Part shown: positions 49,858-58,960 of the stretch, piece by piece
Position numbering within the stretch: position 1 is the stretch's first letter
How the letters are laid out: every line of letters starts with the position of its first letter
NCBI RefSeq assembly: GCF_009741735.1
Contig: NZ_WHOH01000001.1
Span: forward strand, 1,178,001 to 1,242,000
Reading direction: 5' to 3'
DNA from: Lentibacillus sp. JNUCC-1
GTDB taxonomy: Bacteria; Bacillota; Bacilli; Bacillales; Amphibacillaceae
Length of the DNA: 64,000 bases
Made by a program: the position numbers and the translations under genes
Notes under the pieces: model-generated
Seen by the model: only the letters and a program-made list of their open reading frames with translations
What the model was told of the DNA's origin: nothing
Database searches by the model: none

Positions 49858-51150
49858 TTATCGAACTTTAAAGACGGATATATGCTTTTTCAGGCTTTGC
49901 GATTGCTTTTCCAGCTCTTGTGCCAGATGATCGAGCGATTCAATTGTACTGGACTGTTCATAAACAGCTGCATTGACTTCTTCGGCCCCGGCGGAGGTCT
50001 CTTCCGCTACAGCAGCTACTTCTTGCGATTGGGCTGCCGTTGTCTGGATGGACTGCAACTGCTTGTCCAAAAGCCCCGTCATTTCATCAATATCATTCGC
50101 CACTTCCAGAACTGAATTGGACATACTTTCGATTGCTTCATTTGTCTCTTGGCCATTTGCCGCCTCTCGTTTGGCATAAGAGACATTTTGATTGATTTGC
50201 TCAACAACGTGAAGGACATTCCCCTGCATAGCCGATATAAGATGTGTGATCTCGTTAACCGCATGGGCACTTTGATCGGCCAGCTTGCGGATCTCTTCTG
50301 CCACAACCGCAAACCCTTTACCATGTTCACCGGCACGGGCTGCTTCAATCGAGGCATTTAATGCAAGCAAATTTGTTTGTTCGGCAATATCGCCCACCAT
50401 GGAAATGATCGATTCAACACGTCCAGTATGCTCTTTCAGCTGATTGACATCATTGAGAGAGGCTGTCTGATCAGCTGCCAGCGCCTGAATGCCTTCTACT
50501 AATTGATGTACCACAAATTGGCTTCTGTTAAGCGTTTCAAGCATTGCCTGCGATTTTTCCTTAGAGTCGCTCGCTTTGTTCTGAACCGTTTCAGCGAGGT
50601 CAGTCGCTTGTTCCACAGCAGCAACTGTTCCTTGGATCGCTTCAGACGAACTTTCGGCACCTTTTGAAATGTCATCAATAGAAGCACTGATTTGCTGTGT
50701 GTGCTGTGACACCGTATGTGAAGCTGTCTTGATTTTAACAACTGTTTCATTGGTGTGCTCAAAATGGTTTTCGATGTTATGCACCATTGTTTTCAGATTG
50801 GCAAGCATCGAATCAAATGCAACAGTGAGCGCCCCGATTTCATCGTCTGATGCATGGATATCAACCGTTTGGTTTAAATCCCCTTCCGCTGCGTTGGTCG
50901 CCACACGCTCCAGTTTCTCAAGCGGTCTTGTTATAAAACCTGCTGCCAGGTAAGCCAGTAGCCCGGACCAGAAAACACCGCCCAAAAGAATCAAAATCGA
51001 GTACAACTCAAACGAAACCGCCCAATATTCTTTGATATAGTCATAAAGCACATACATGAATAAAGCACTTGTGGAATACGTAATCACAGCCAAAATGGTT
51101 GTAAACATCATCAACTTCAACCGCAGCCCGGCCCGATATCTTTTTCTCAT
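49858..51150 (-). CDS. Methyl-accepting chemotaxis protein without an external sensor domain
   Basis: A protein of 430 residues. Two membrane helices (about 14-34 and 44-68) are joined by only about ten residues, so there is no extracellular ligand domain. HAMP follows ([20 protein letters not shown]) and then the signalling domain. The hairpin tip of the latter is [45 protein letters not shown]. It probably senses an intramembrane or cytosolic cue and signals to CheA/CheW. It begins 19 bp after the ywlE stop and may be cotranscribed with it; this gene is not part of the B. subtilis order. Confidence 0.92.
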   Translation of the reverse strand: MRKRYRAGLRLKLMMFTTILAVITYSTSALFMYVLYDYIKEYWAVSFELYSILILLGGVFWSGLLAYLAAGFITRPLEKLERVATNAAEGDLNQTVDIHASDDEIGALTVAFDSMLANLKTMVHNIENHFEHTNETVVKIKTASHTVSQHTQQISASIDDISKGAESSSEAIQGTVAAVEQATDLAETVQNKASDSKEKSQAMLETLNRSQFVVHQLVEGIQALAADQTASLNDVNQLKEHTGRVESIISMVGDIAEQTNLLALNASIEAARAGEHGKGFAVVAEEIRKLADQSAHAVNEITHLISAMQGNVLHVVEQINQNVSYAKREAANGQETNEAIESMSNSVLEVANDIDEMTGLLDKQLQSIQTTAAQSQEVAAVAEETSAGAEEVNAAVYEQSSTIESLDHLAQELEKQSQSLKKHISVFKVR

Positions 51151-51169
51151 AAAGCTTCCCCCGTTTTAC

Positions 51170-51787
51170 CTACTGATCTGCTTGATGCTGAATTTTTTTC
51201 ATAAGATGGTCCATGCAGGCGTCAAGCTCGTTCAAGGTATGTTCATAAACAGATATATCTCCGCCAAAAGGATCTGAAATGTCATAACTGATTAAAGTCA
51301 TTTCCAGCTTTTCAATCGCTGTCATTTCCGCCTTGAACCTTTCGCGCAAAGCTTTATCCAGCTCAACCATGCTCATGTTCTGACCATGCTCGCGAACGAA
51401 CAACGCCCGCTTTGTCTCAAGATCAGCATAGCGTTCTCTTAATTCTTCCCATACTTTATTATCGGCCGAAGATACGTATTCTTTTAGCGTGAAAAATTTC
51501 TCCTGATAAGCCGGATAATCAGTCATAAGATTTTGTTTGTGGCCGGTGGTCATGCTGAGCACCACATCAGCCCAATTCAACAGCTTATCATCTACGGGCT
51601 GTGTTTGATGATCCAGTGTGATCCCCCGCTCCGCCAGTGCTTGAATAGCCTGTGGATTAGCAGGTTCATTTTTACCGGCAAAAATACCTGCTGACCGGAC
51701 TGCTGTGTCTGGGTATTTTTGTTTAAGAAGGGCCTCGGCCATGGGGCTGCGGCATGTGTTTCCCGTACAAACAAACAAAATGTTCAT
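51170..51787 (-). CDS. ywlE: Low-molecular-weight protein arginine phosphatase YwlE with helical insertion
   Basis: A protein of 205 residues from the ATG at 51787 behind GGGGG. The N-terminal P-loop VCTGNTCRSPMAEALL holds the nucleophile Cys7, Arg13 and Thr11, the residue tied to phospho-arginine specificity. The general-acid motif DPFGG is near residue 165. B. subtilis YwlE has about 150 residues. Here about 65 residues (SADNKVWEELRERYADLETK ... IEKLEMTLISYD), charged and helical, are inserted between FTLKEYV and ISDPFGG. The enzyme reverses McsB arginine phosphorylation. The role of the insert is unknown. Confidence 0.9.
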   Translation of the reverse strand: MNILFVCTGNTCRSPMAEALLKQKYPDTAVRSAGIFAGKNEPANPQAIQALAERGITLDHQTQPVDDKLLNWADVVLSMTTGHKQNLMTDYPAYQEKFFTLKEYVSSADNKVWEELRERYADLETKRALFVREHGQNMSMVELDKALRERFKAEMTAIEKLEMTLISYDISDPFGGDISVYEHTLNELDACMDHLMKKIQHQADQ

Positions 51788-51903
51788 CATTGATCCCCCA
51801 CACTCTTGGTCATAACTTTTTCTATACGTCATGTTCGTTTCTATTATCAATATATCATACATACATCACTGAAGGCACAAAAAGTCACTCACATTTATTC
51901 CAC

Positions 51904-51936
51904 AAAAAAACCTCATGCCTACACATGAAGTTTTTG
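51904..51936 (-). terminator. Terminator of mntP
   Basis: AAACCTCATG / CATGAAGTTTTT with a 6-nt loop; T-run on the minus strand, 5 bp after the stop. Confidence 0.75.
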
Positions 51937-51940
51937 ATCT

Positions 51941-52482
51941 TTAACCAAAAATAAAATACAATCCGAATGCACACAGAATACTTCCGCCGAGCATTTCGCT
52001 GTAAACCCCAAGAACGCTCCGTGCTTTTCTCCCCAACAGCAGACCGCTTAAAGTTAATCCCATACTGACAAAGCCGAACATAACGATGGCCATAACTGTT
52101 TGAAATCCGGTAATGCCGAGGCTGAGCCCAACGGAGAAACTATCCAGACTCACACTGAAAGCCATTAGTATCAGCCCTGCTCCAGCCGGGGCCACAAGCG
52201 GAGTTGCTTGATAATTAAATGCAGAGAAAAACATTTGCGCGCCAATTGCAAATAGCAAAAGCCCCCTGCAAGTGCAGCAATCTGATCAATCTGACCAGAC
52301 AAAACATGGCCCGCCGCAATGCCCGCAGCCGGCATCATCACGTGGAACGCGCCCACTGTTAAACTGATCAGGGCAATACGTTTGAGTCTGAGACGCTGCA
52401 TCCCCATGCCAAGACTAACGGAAAAAGCATCCATCCCCAAGGCAAGCGCCATAAATAATAGTGACATCCATTCTGCCGTCAT
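51941..52482 (-). CDS. mntP: Manganese efflux pump MntP (YwlD-like), frameshifted
   Basis: A six-helix manganese exporter. Fragment 1 (from 52482) has the duplicated family motif ALALGMDAFSVSLGMGM; fragment 2 (51941-52258) has the second copy AFSVSLDSFSVGLSLGI. One C missing from the C5 run at 52262-52266 separates them. Corrected, it reads ALAGGLLLFAIGAQMFF with 180 residues in all, the family length. It lies between ywlC and ywlE as in Bacillus. Confidence 0.9.
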
Positions 52483-52537
52483 TCCTCATCCTCCTCGGAC
52501 ATGCTTCTGCCTCATACATATGCATGTCCAGGAGATA

Positions 52538-53587
52538 TTATGAGAAGCCGTTCATATTATCATCGGCCGCTTTCTTAAGCCGATTCATGATGGCCAGACC
52601 AATGCCCTCCTCAGGGAATGTTTCACAAAAAATGACGTCAACATCACTTTTCTTAAACAGTCGTAAGCCGTCATACAAACGCTGTGCCACTACCGGCAGT
52701 TCATCGCCCAGTGTATAGATTCTGTCAGCGTGTATGTCCTTTGCCGTGTGATCTGTTGCTAAAAGCCCAACCCGTTTGCCTTGAGCTTGCTCAGCTGTAA
52801 TCTGCTTCTGTAAAAAGTCAGCTGTGCCGCTGGCCAGAATAAGCGGAACTTCCGGGGCATAATGGGTATATTTCATCCCCGGTGCTTTAGGCTGCGAGGT
52901 GGTTGCCACCAGAGCAGGATCTGTCATAACACTTCCCCAGGCTGCTTTAATTTGGTCCTGCGTGATGGCGCCTGGCCTTAGAATGACGGGGATTTCCCCG
53001 GTGCAATCGACCACCGTTGATTCAAGACCCACACCTGTTTTGCCGCCGTCAATCAGTCCGTCAATACGTCCATATAAATCTGCCCAGACGTGATCAGCAC
53101 GAGTAGGGCTCGGTTTTCCAGAAGTGTTCGCACTCGGTGCTGCGAGTGGGATATCGCAGGTGCTTAACAACCTTTGGGCGACAGGGTGTGCCGGCATGCG
53201 AATGCCAACTGTGGATAAGCCGGCCGTGACATTTGATGCACATACCCCATTGCTCCTGAGCACAAATGTAATCGGACCTGGCGCAAATGCTTCAATCAGA
53301 CAGTCAGCGAGTGGTGTCAATTCTTCCACAAGGTTCTGTAATTGATCTTTGGTCGCAACATGCGCAATCAGAGGGTTGTCAGCCGGACGTCCTTTCGCCG
53401 TGAAAATACGCTGTACAGCTGACTCATTTGTCGCATCAGCCCCAAGTCCATAAACCGTCTCGGTCGGAAACGCAACTGTCTTGCCGCTTTGAAGCATATG
53501 GGAAGCATCCAAGACTGCCTGGTCTGCAGGCTCCTGACCTGACGACGGTGCATGAGACGTCAGGTTCCATCGTTTTGTTTCTATCAT
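52538..53587 (-). CDS. ywlC: L-threonylcarbamoyladenylate synthase (Sua5/YwlC)
   Basis: Makes threonylcarbamoyl-AMP for the t6A modification of tRNAs. 349 residues from the ATG at 53587. The YrdC domain has GKTVAFPTETVYGLGADA, KGRPADNPLIAHV, and PLAAPSANTSGKPSPT. It is followed by the linker PKAPGMKYTHYAPEVPL and a C-terminal Sua5 domain. The region upstream carries a DnaA-box cluster (53718-53849), a position also used in B. subtilis. Confidence 0.93.
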   Translation of the reverse strand: MIETKRWNLTSHAPSSGQEPADQAVLDASHMLQSGKTVAFPTETVYGLGADATNESAVQRIFTAKGRPADNPLIAHVATKDQLQNLVEELTPLADCLIEAFAPGPITFVLRSNGVCASNVTAGLSTVGIRMPAHPVAQRLLSTCDIPLAAPSANTSGKPSPTRADHVWADLYGRIDGLIDGGKTGVGLESTVVDCTGEIPVILRPGAITQDQIKAAWGSVMTDPALVATTSQPKAPGMKYTHYAPEVPLILASGTADFLQKQITAEQAQGKRVGLLATDHTAKDIHADRIYTLGDELPVVAQRLYDGLRLFKKSDVDVIFCETFPEEGIGLAIMNRLKKAADDNMNGFS

Positions 53588-53717
53588 ATAGGTCAGCCTT
53601 TCTTGAACCATTTTAAAAATAAATGGCTTGCACCTGTTGGGCAAAGCCATGACGAAGAATCTATTTATTAGTTTAGGCCAAACCTGGCTGATACGCAAAA
53701 GTTAACCCCGCAAAAAT

Positions 53718-53849
53718 TCATCCACATATATACACAGCTTTAAAAGCTGATTTATTCACGATTAAGCGTTACTTACTTGTGGATATCCACAGTGGAATTT
53801 CATTTTCCCACAGTTTTTATACAGCTTATGCACAAGTGACTGTGGATAG
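53718..53849. promoter_or_regulatory. DnaA-box cluster upstream of ywlC
   Basis: Matches to TTATNCACA: TTATGCACA (53826-53834, perfect); one-mismatch sites at 53718, 53728, 53752, 53778 (reverse), 53783 and 53841 (reverse). A further perfect TTATCCACA (54162-54170) and a near match (54173) lie in the next gene. The pair at 53778-53791 forms the palindrome TGTGGATATCCACA. Confidence 0.75.
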
Positions 53850-53872
53850 TGTGAATAGACTGATGGTAATGT

Positions 53873-54274
53873 TTACGATATGTGGTAAATCCACCACTTC
53901 CCTGCCTGTTCGGGAGCTTGAACATCCCCTGGAGTGACAGTCGTTTCATCAAATTGTAAAGCCGTTAGCAGTGTATCAACTTGGGGCTGATGACTGTGGA
54001 CGTAGAGGGCCTGGGCACCTTTTTCCTTTGCCATATTGATCACCGTCTCGATCAGTACAATCACAGAACCGGCCATTTCCGGGGTTAGCTGAAGTTGCCT
54101 GAGCCAATATACATCCGACTTAACCTGCTCCAAAGCGAAACACCCTGCTGTTAGGCCATCATTATCCACAACATATCCACAGGTCTTAAGCAATTGCTGG
54201 TCCAAGTCTGGATTAAGTGTGAGTAACTGGTCAATTGTACCGTCTGTTACATGTTCAGCGCGAATGATTTTCAT
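53873..54274 (-). CDS. GNAT-like protein of unknown function
   Basis: A protein of 133 residues from the ATG at 54274 (MKIIRAEHVTDGTIDQLL) behind GAGGTGAT. The layout recalls a small acetyltransferase fold: a Cys/Gly strand (LTAGCFALEQV), a strand-helix in the centre (YWLRQLQLTPEMAGSVIVLIE) and ALYVHSHQPQVDTLLTALQF. I see no clear acetyl-CoA loop. It lies between spoIIR and ywlC, where Bacillus has small ywlA/ywlB genes. Function not assigned. Confidence 0.7.
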   Translation of the reverse strand: MKIIRAEHVTDGTIDQLLTLNPDLDQQLLKTCGYVVDNDGLTAGCFALEQVKSDVYWLRQLQLTPEMAGSVIVLIETVINMAKEKGAQALYVHSHQPQVDTLLTALQFDETTVTPGDVQAPEQAGKWWIYHIS

Positions 54275-54359
54275 ACGATCACCTCTCGTAGTCTGGTACT
54301 CTGGCAAAGTGCGCCTGCCAGAGTTGAATCTCTACCAGTCTATGTGAGGACTCTCTCAT

Positions 54360-54995
54360 CTATGACCAGCCAAGCCAATCAAATAGAAAAAACTTAATTT
54401 TAACGCCATCATCTTCCTGGTCATCTGCATGAGCAGTAACCTGTTCAGTTGCCCCAGGCTCTTCCTCCGCTTCGTCTTCACCTGTGCTTGTTCCGTTTGA
54501 AAAGTCCAGAAAGCAGAGCGGCGGGAATAAGACACACCACCAATTCGCACCTTGTCCCTCGCCAAGTGTAATCAGCACAGCTTCATATTCACCAGCAGGA
54601 TAAACGTAAGATCCATATAGCTTAACCGGAAAGTTGACATTTTCACCATAAGATACTTCATAACTTTGTTCAGAGCGCTGTTCGTTCAGAATGCCTGCAA
54701 CAGTTTCTTGAATATCTGGAATCCGTGAAGCAATCAGGTCTCTTGCAGTCTGGATATCGGTTAAATGCTCGACCCACCCATTAATCTGGTCATTAACGGC
54801 GTCTCGCACCTTGTGCTTAAGCTCTTGATCTTTTTCAGAGTCGCTGTTGGCAAGAATCCTCAGGCGAATGGCTTCATCGGGGATAACTTGAAAAGATTCG
54901 CCCCCAGCTTGTTGCGTGACACCTTGGTTCGGCATGCTAAAAAGTAAAATAACACTAATCATTGCAATAAAAATAACCTGTCTCATCTCCCGCAC
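54360..54995 (-). CDS. spoIIR: Stage II sporulation protein R
   Basis: A forespore-secreted signal that triggers SpoIIGA to process pro-SigE. 211 residues: an N-terminal signal/anchor (VIFIAMISVILLFSM), the conserved core AIRLRILANSDSEKDQELKHKVRDAV, and VKLYGSYVYPAGEYEAVLITLGEGQGANWWCVLFPPLCFLDF-like segments. A Glu-rich low-complexity linker and KIKFFLFDWLGW close the protein. Confidence 0.95.
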   Translation of the reverse strand: MREMRQVIFIAMISVILLFSMPNQGVTQQAGGESFQVIPDEAIRLRILANSDSEKDQELKHKVRDAVNDQINGWVEHLTDIQTARDLIASRIPDIQETVAGILNEQRSEQSYEVSYGENVNFPVKLYGSYVYPAGEYEAVLITLGEGQGANWWCVLFPPLCFLDFSNGTSTGEDEAEEEPGATEQVTAHADDQEDDGVKIKFFLFDWLGWS

Positions 54996-55079
54996 CCCTT
55001 TTGTGTTTGTTATTCACAGTATGGGCAGCAAGAGAATCTTTTAAACTCCTAAAACACTTTTATTTTTAGCCTTGCGAGA

Positions 55080-55375
55080 ATAATAGACTTTGAATTACTT
55101 AGCGAAAACCTGGAAACGACTGCTTCTGGCAGTCGCTCGGGGAAAACACTGCGCTTTCCATGGGCGCTGCTGAGCCTCCTCGCGCTGCGCGCTGTGGGGT
55201 CTCACCTAGGCTTTTGCTCCCATAGGAGTCTCCGTGTTTTCCCCGAGCTTGATGAAGCGTGTGTACCTTCTTCATTGTTTTTATAATAAAGCTATCCACG
55301 CCGCCGAAATAGTTTGATTGATGCGGTGGAAATCGACGCATACGGAAAAAGCACGAGTCCGAAGATCTAAGAGAC
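55080..55375. repeat. Composite MITE-like element, copy 7 (one end eroded)
   Basis: GAAAACCTGGAAACGACTGCTTCTGGC-type left end, a complete family-1 module at 55133-55252 with long inverted arms, and only a fragment of family 2 (GCACGAGTCCGAAGA at 55350-55365). It fills the gap between spoIIR and prmC. Confidence 0.7.
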
Positions 55376-55439
55376 TATATTAAGGGGAGTCTGCTAATAG
55401 CATCTTTTTCCAGAATCAAAGCCTGGCTCCTAGAGATCT

Positions 55440-56324
55440 TTAGCCGAAATTGGTTGTTGGCGTATACAGTTGGGCTGTGATGATACGGTTTTTTTGGTTG
55501 ATGTCTTGTATTGTATCCACACGTGCTTCTGGGTAGGCTTTTTTGATTAGAGCTGTGATGGGTTTGCTTTGGGTGTGACCGATTTCGAATGCAAGCATCT
55601 TAACAGGCAGTTTCTGTGACTGCCGAATAATGGCTTCATAAGCAGCCAGGCCATCGTTGTCGGCAAATAAGGCGAGCTCTGGGTCATAGTCACGTACAGT
55701 ATCAGCGAGAAGGTCTTTCTCAGAATGTGCAATATACGGCGGGTTTGACACGATGATCTGGGGAAGACGGTTGTGATCTATAAGAGGTTGTAAAAAATCC
55801 CCTTGATAAAATGTCACCTCTGCCTCCAGCATTTCAGCATTTCTTCGCGCAACTTTTAAAGCTTTTTCTGAGACATCTGTTCCGTATACAACAGCATCCG
55901 GAAGCTCAAGTGCGAGTGTTGTTGCAATGATGCCGCTGCCTGTACCGATATCTGCAATCGTAAGAGGGTGATTAAATCGCGTTTTATCTTTAACTGCATT
56001 TAAAATATGTTCCACAAGTTCTTCTGTTTCAGGGCGCGGGACAAGCACATCAGGTGTCACTGTAAAGCGACGGCCATAAAATGATTCATACCCTGTCAAA
56101 TGCTGGACAGGTACCCCAGTTTGCGCATGCTTTTCCACATCGCGCCAAAACGGGTTCAATATCTCTGGTTCAATTTCATCACGCATCATGGCAAAGAAAG
56201 CACTCCTGCTTACGCCTAAATGATGCATAAGCAGAAGCTCTGCTACCTTTTCTTCACGGTTATGCTGCTGTAAAAAAAGAGAAGCCCTGTTAAGGACTTC
56301 ATATTGTTTGATGGCTTTATTCAT
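55440..56324 (-). CDS. prmC: Release factor glutamine methyltransferase PrmC
   Basis: Methylates the GGQ glutamine of release factors. 294 residues from the ATG at 56324, directly after the prfA stop. A helical N-terminal domain (EKVAELLLMHHLGVSR) is followed by the methyltransferase with IADIGTGSGIIATTLAL (SAM loop) and IIVSNPPYIA (NPPY, substrate Gln). Confidence 0.95.
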   Translation of the reverse strand: MNKAIKQYEVLNRASLFLQQHNREEKVAELLLMHHLGVSRSAFFAMMRDEIEPEILNPFWRDVEKHAQTGVPVQHLTGYESFYGRRFTVTPDVLVPRPETEELVEHILNAVKDKTRFNHPLTIADIGTGSGIIATTLALELPDAVVYGTDVSEKALKVARRNAEMLEAEVTFYQGDFLQPLIDHNRLPQIIVSNPPYIAHSEKDLLADTVRDYDPELALFADNDGLAAYEAIIRQSQKLPVKMLAFEIGHTQSKPITALIKKAYPEARVDTIQDINQKNRIITAQLYTPTTNFG

Positions 56325-56325
56325 A

Positions 56326-57405
56326 TCATTCACCGATCTGTTCCAATTTTTTAGCTTGCTCTTCAAGCAGAAGTGCATCGATAAATTCTTCAAGCTTGCC
56401 CTCTAAAATCTGGTCAAGTTTTTGGATGGTCAAACCTATCCGGTGATCAGTTACTCGGTTTTGCGGAAAGTTATAGGTGCGAATCCGCTCAGAACGGTCC
56501 CCAGTGCCAACAGCAGATTTACGGTTTTCATCATATTCAGCCTGTGCTTCTTGCTGATACATGTCGTAAATACGAGCACGGAGCACTTTCATCGCTTTTT
56601 CTTTGTTCTTAATTTGCGACTTTTCATCCTGAATCGAAACGACCACGCCTGTTGGTTCGTGTGTCAGGCGTACAGCTGACATCGTGGTGTTAACACTTTG
56701 CCCGCCAGGACCGCTGGAAGCAAAAGTGTCCACTCGGATATCTTTATCATGAATGTCCACTTCCACATCTTCGGTTTCAGGTAATACAGCAACGGTTGCG
56801 GTTGAGGTATGAATCCGGCCGCCGGACTCTGTCTCAGGAACGCGCTGCACGCGATGTGCACCGTTTTCGTATTTCAGCTGGGAATAGGCCCCTGTGCCGC
56901 TGATCATAAAAATAATTTCTTTGTAGCCGCCAACACCTGTTGAGTGTGTTTCAAGAACGTCAATTTTCCAGCGACGGTTTTCCGCATAGCGGCTGTACAT
57001 TCTGTATAGATCGCCGGCAAACAGCGCTGCCTCGTCGCCACCTGCAGCGCCTCGTATTTCCATGATGACGTTTTTATCATCATTCGGATCTTTAGGGAGA
57101 AGCAGCAGTTTCATGTTTTCTTCTAGTTCAGCCTTTCGTTCTGTCAGTTCTTCAATCTCCGCTTTCACCATATCTGTCATATCATCATCCAAATTGTCTT
57201 CAAGCATTACTTTGGCATCATCTAATTCGGATGTGACATTTTTATAATCACGGTACGCCTGGATTACGTCTTCCAGATCAGATTGTTCCTTTGAATATTC
57301 ACGGAGTTTCTTCGTATCGCTGATAACCTCAGGATCACTGAGCAGTTCGTTCAATTTATTATAGCGATCTTCTAACGATTGCAAACGATCAAGCATCACA
57401 GTCAC
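56326..57405 (-). CDS. prfA: Peptide chain release factor 1
   Basis: Reads UAA and UAG stops. 359 residues: the N-terminal coiled coil, the codon-recognition region (about 180-200), the catalytic loop [19 protein letters not shown] and the C-terminal [20 protein letters not shown]. It forms a unit with prmC. Confidence 0.97.
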   Translation of the reverse strand: MTVMLDRLQSLEDRYNKLNELLSDPEVISDTKKLREYSKEQSDLEDVIQAYRDYKNVTSELDDAKVMLEDNLDDDMTDMVKAEIEELTERKAELEENMKLLLLPKDPNDDKNVIMEIRGAAGGDEAALFAGDLYRMYSRYAENRRWKIDVLETHSTGVGGYKEIIFMISGTGAYSQLKYENGAHRVQRVPETESGGRIHTSTATVAVLPETEDVEVDIHDKDIRVDTFASSGPGGQSVNTTMSAVRLTHEPTGVVVSIQDEKSQIKNKEKAMKVLRARIYDMYQQEAQAEYDENRKSAVGTGDRSERIRTYNFPQNRVTDHRIGLTIQKLDQILEGKLEEFIDALLLEEQAKKLEQIGE

Positions 57406-57492
57406 CTCTTTTGATATTAAGCTTTAAAAATAGTATTGCCTCAGCAATCTTCCCTGAAAAATAGAAGCATTTGCATCGGTCCCACCTGGTTA

Positions 57493-57644
57493 TGCATATT
57501 AAATTCACGATTATGCACGTTCAATTCTTTTTATGCACATTCGCCACCCGTCATGCACATTCAATCCCTTTTATGCACATTCGTCGCCCGTTATGCACAT
57601 TCAATTCCTTTTATGCACATTCGCGACCCGGGTTATGCACGCTC
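57493..57644. repeat. 20-bp-phased TGCACATTC array 3 (about 8 units)
   Basis: TGCAC(A/G)TTC at 57514, 57534, 57554, 57574, 57594 and 57614, with degenerate outer units at 57493 and 57636. Spacers alternate AATTCCTTTTA with GCCACCCGTTA-like forms. It lies between the tdk terminator and prfA. Confidence 0.92.
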
Positions 57645-57741
57645 GCACCTTCCAGCACTATACCACTCATTCTATCGTCCTGATTAACATTCTAATTATA
57701 GTATAACCAGGGATTCGGGTCAAAATTTAACCAGATACTAA

Positions 57742-57778
57742 AATGCACAGCCTTTGCGATTCTGAGCGGCTGTGCATT
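57742..57778 (-). terminator. Terminator of tdk
   Basis: Stem AATGCACAGCC / GGCTGTGCATT and TTTTAG following on the minus strand. Confidence 0.8.
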
Positions 57779-57781
57779 GGG

Positions 57782-58402
57782 TTATTTCAGGGTATCAAAT
57801 GCTTTTAAAGCGATCGTGTTCCCCGGTTTGCCAGGGACTTCATGGTGGTGGCGGCAGCGTGGTTCGTAGCTTTCGCTAGCGCCAACAAGGATAATTGGAT
57901 CGTTGTAGGAAGCGGGTTTCCCATTAATTAAGCGCTGGGTTCTGCTGGCGGGAGATCCGCATACCGGACAGATGGCATTCAGCTTGGTCACAGCTTCGCT
58001 CATGGCCATGAGTCGCGGCATAGCACCAAATGGCTCGCCACGGAAGTCGGTATCCAGACCGGCGACGATAACGCGCTTGCCTGCATCTGCCAATGATTCA
58101 GCTACCGGTTCCAATGCTTCATCAAAAAATTGTGCCTCGTCAATTCCAATAACATCAACATCATCGTCGACGTGCTCCAAGATATCTGTTGCCCTTTCCA
58201 CCGGCCGAGCGATGGCGGATGACCCATCATGGGAAACAACGGAATCTCCTTTAAAGCGATTATCTATAGCTGGTTTAAATGTTCTAACGTTCAGTTTGCC
58301 ATATGTGGCACGGCGGATGCGACGGATCAATTCTTCAGACTTACCTGAAAACATACTGCCGCAGATCACTTCCACCCAGCCGGGCTCCTTCATTTCATAC
58401 AT
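57782..58402 (-). CDS. tdk: Thymidine kinase
   Basis: Phosphorylates thymidine in salvage. 206 residues from the ATG at 58402 ([25 protein letters not shown], with the P-loop), as in B. subtilis Tdk; longer in-frame starts are not supported. It shows the lid [13 protein letters not shown], Zn-binding CPVCG and [11 protein letters not shown]. Cotranscription with rpmE is unlikely because a terminator lies between. Confidence 0.95.
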   Translation of the reverse strand: MYEMKEPGWVEVICGSMFSGKSEELIRRIRRATYGKLNVRTFKPAIDNRFKGDSVVSHDGSSAIARPVERATDILEHVDDDVDVIGIDEAQFFDEALEPVAESLADAGKRVIVAGLDTDFRGEPFGAMPRLMAMSEAVTKLNAICPVCGSPASRTQRLINGKPASYNDPIILVGASESYEPRCRHHHEVPGKPGNTIALKAFDTLK

Positions 58403-58504
58403 ACTCAGGGGCGCTCCCTTCCAAGCTGTTCTATATTCTATGTTATGTATCACTTTTAGTTTACCACGCTTACGGCTGATTAAAAACCTCAAATCAGACA
58501 AATA

Positions 58505-58540
58505 AAAAACAGGCAAAGGTATAAAAGTTTGCCTGTTTTT
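58505..58540 (-). terminator. Terminator of rpmE
   Basis: Stem AAAAACAGGCAAA / TTTGCCTGTTTTT; symmetrical; 10 bp after the stop. Confidence 0.9.
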
Positions 58541-58550
58541 ATTTAAGCTA

Positions 58551-58796
58551 TTATTTCATGCCGTATTTCTTCTTGAAACGATCCACGCGTCCGCCCACTT
58601 TATCGGCTTTCTGCTTGCCTGTATAGAATGGGTGTGAATCTGAACTGATTTCAACGCGAATCAATGGGTATGAATTGCCATCTTCCCATTCAATGGTTTC
58701 ATCAGAAGCCAATGTTGAGCCGCTCATGAATTTAAAATCTGAGCTTGTGTCAAGAAATACAACTTGTCTGTATTCCGGATGAATGTCTTTTTTCAT
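58551..58796 (-). CDS. rpmE2: 50S ribosomal protein L31 type B
   Basis: A protein of 81 residues starting [19 protein letters not shown]. It lacks the zinc-binding CxxC of type A L31 and has the type B insert ([16 protein letters not shown]), so it belongs to the zinc-free form. In B. subtilis the gene next to rho encodes type A, while type B is a zinc-stress gene elsewhere. No Zur box is evident upstream, so this may be the main L31 here. Confidence 0.95.
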   Translation of the reverse strand: MKKDIHPEYRQVVFLDTSSDFKFMSGSTLASDETIEWEDGNSYPLIRVEISSDSHPFYTGKQKADKVGGRVDRFKKKYGMK

Positions 58797-58960
58797 TTCT
58801 TTCCACTCCTTCTGCCCTGAATCCTTTGGAAACAGAGTTTATTATAAGAGCCGTCAAAGGTCTGCTAACCTCTCTAAACTCACATAAAAAGATTATATCA
58901 GCCTGAAGCCTTGATTGCAACCACTCAATGTTATTCAGATTTTTCACGACAAGCGCTAGA

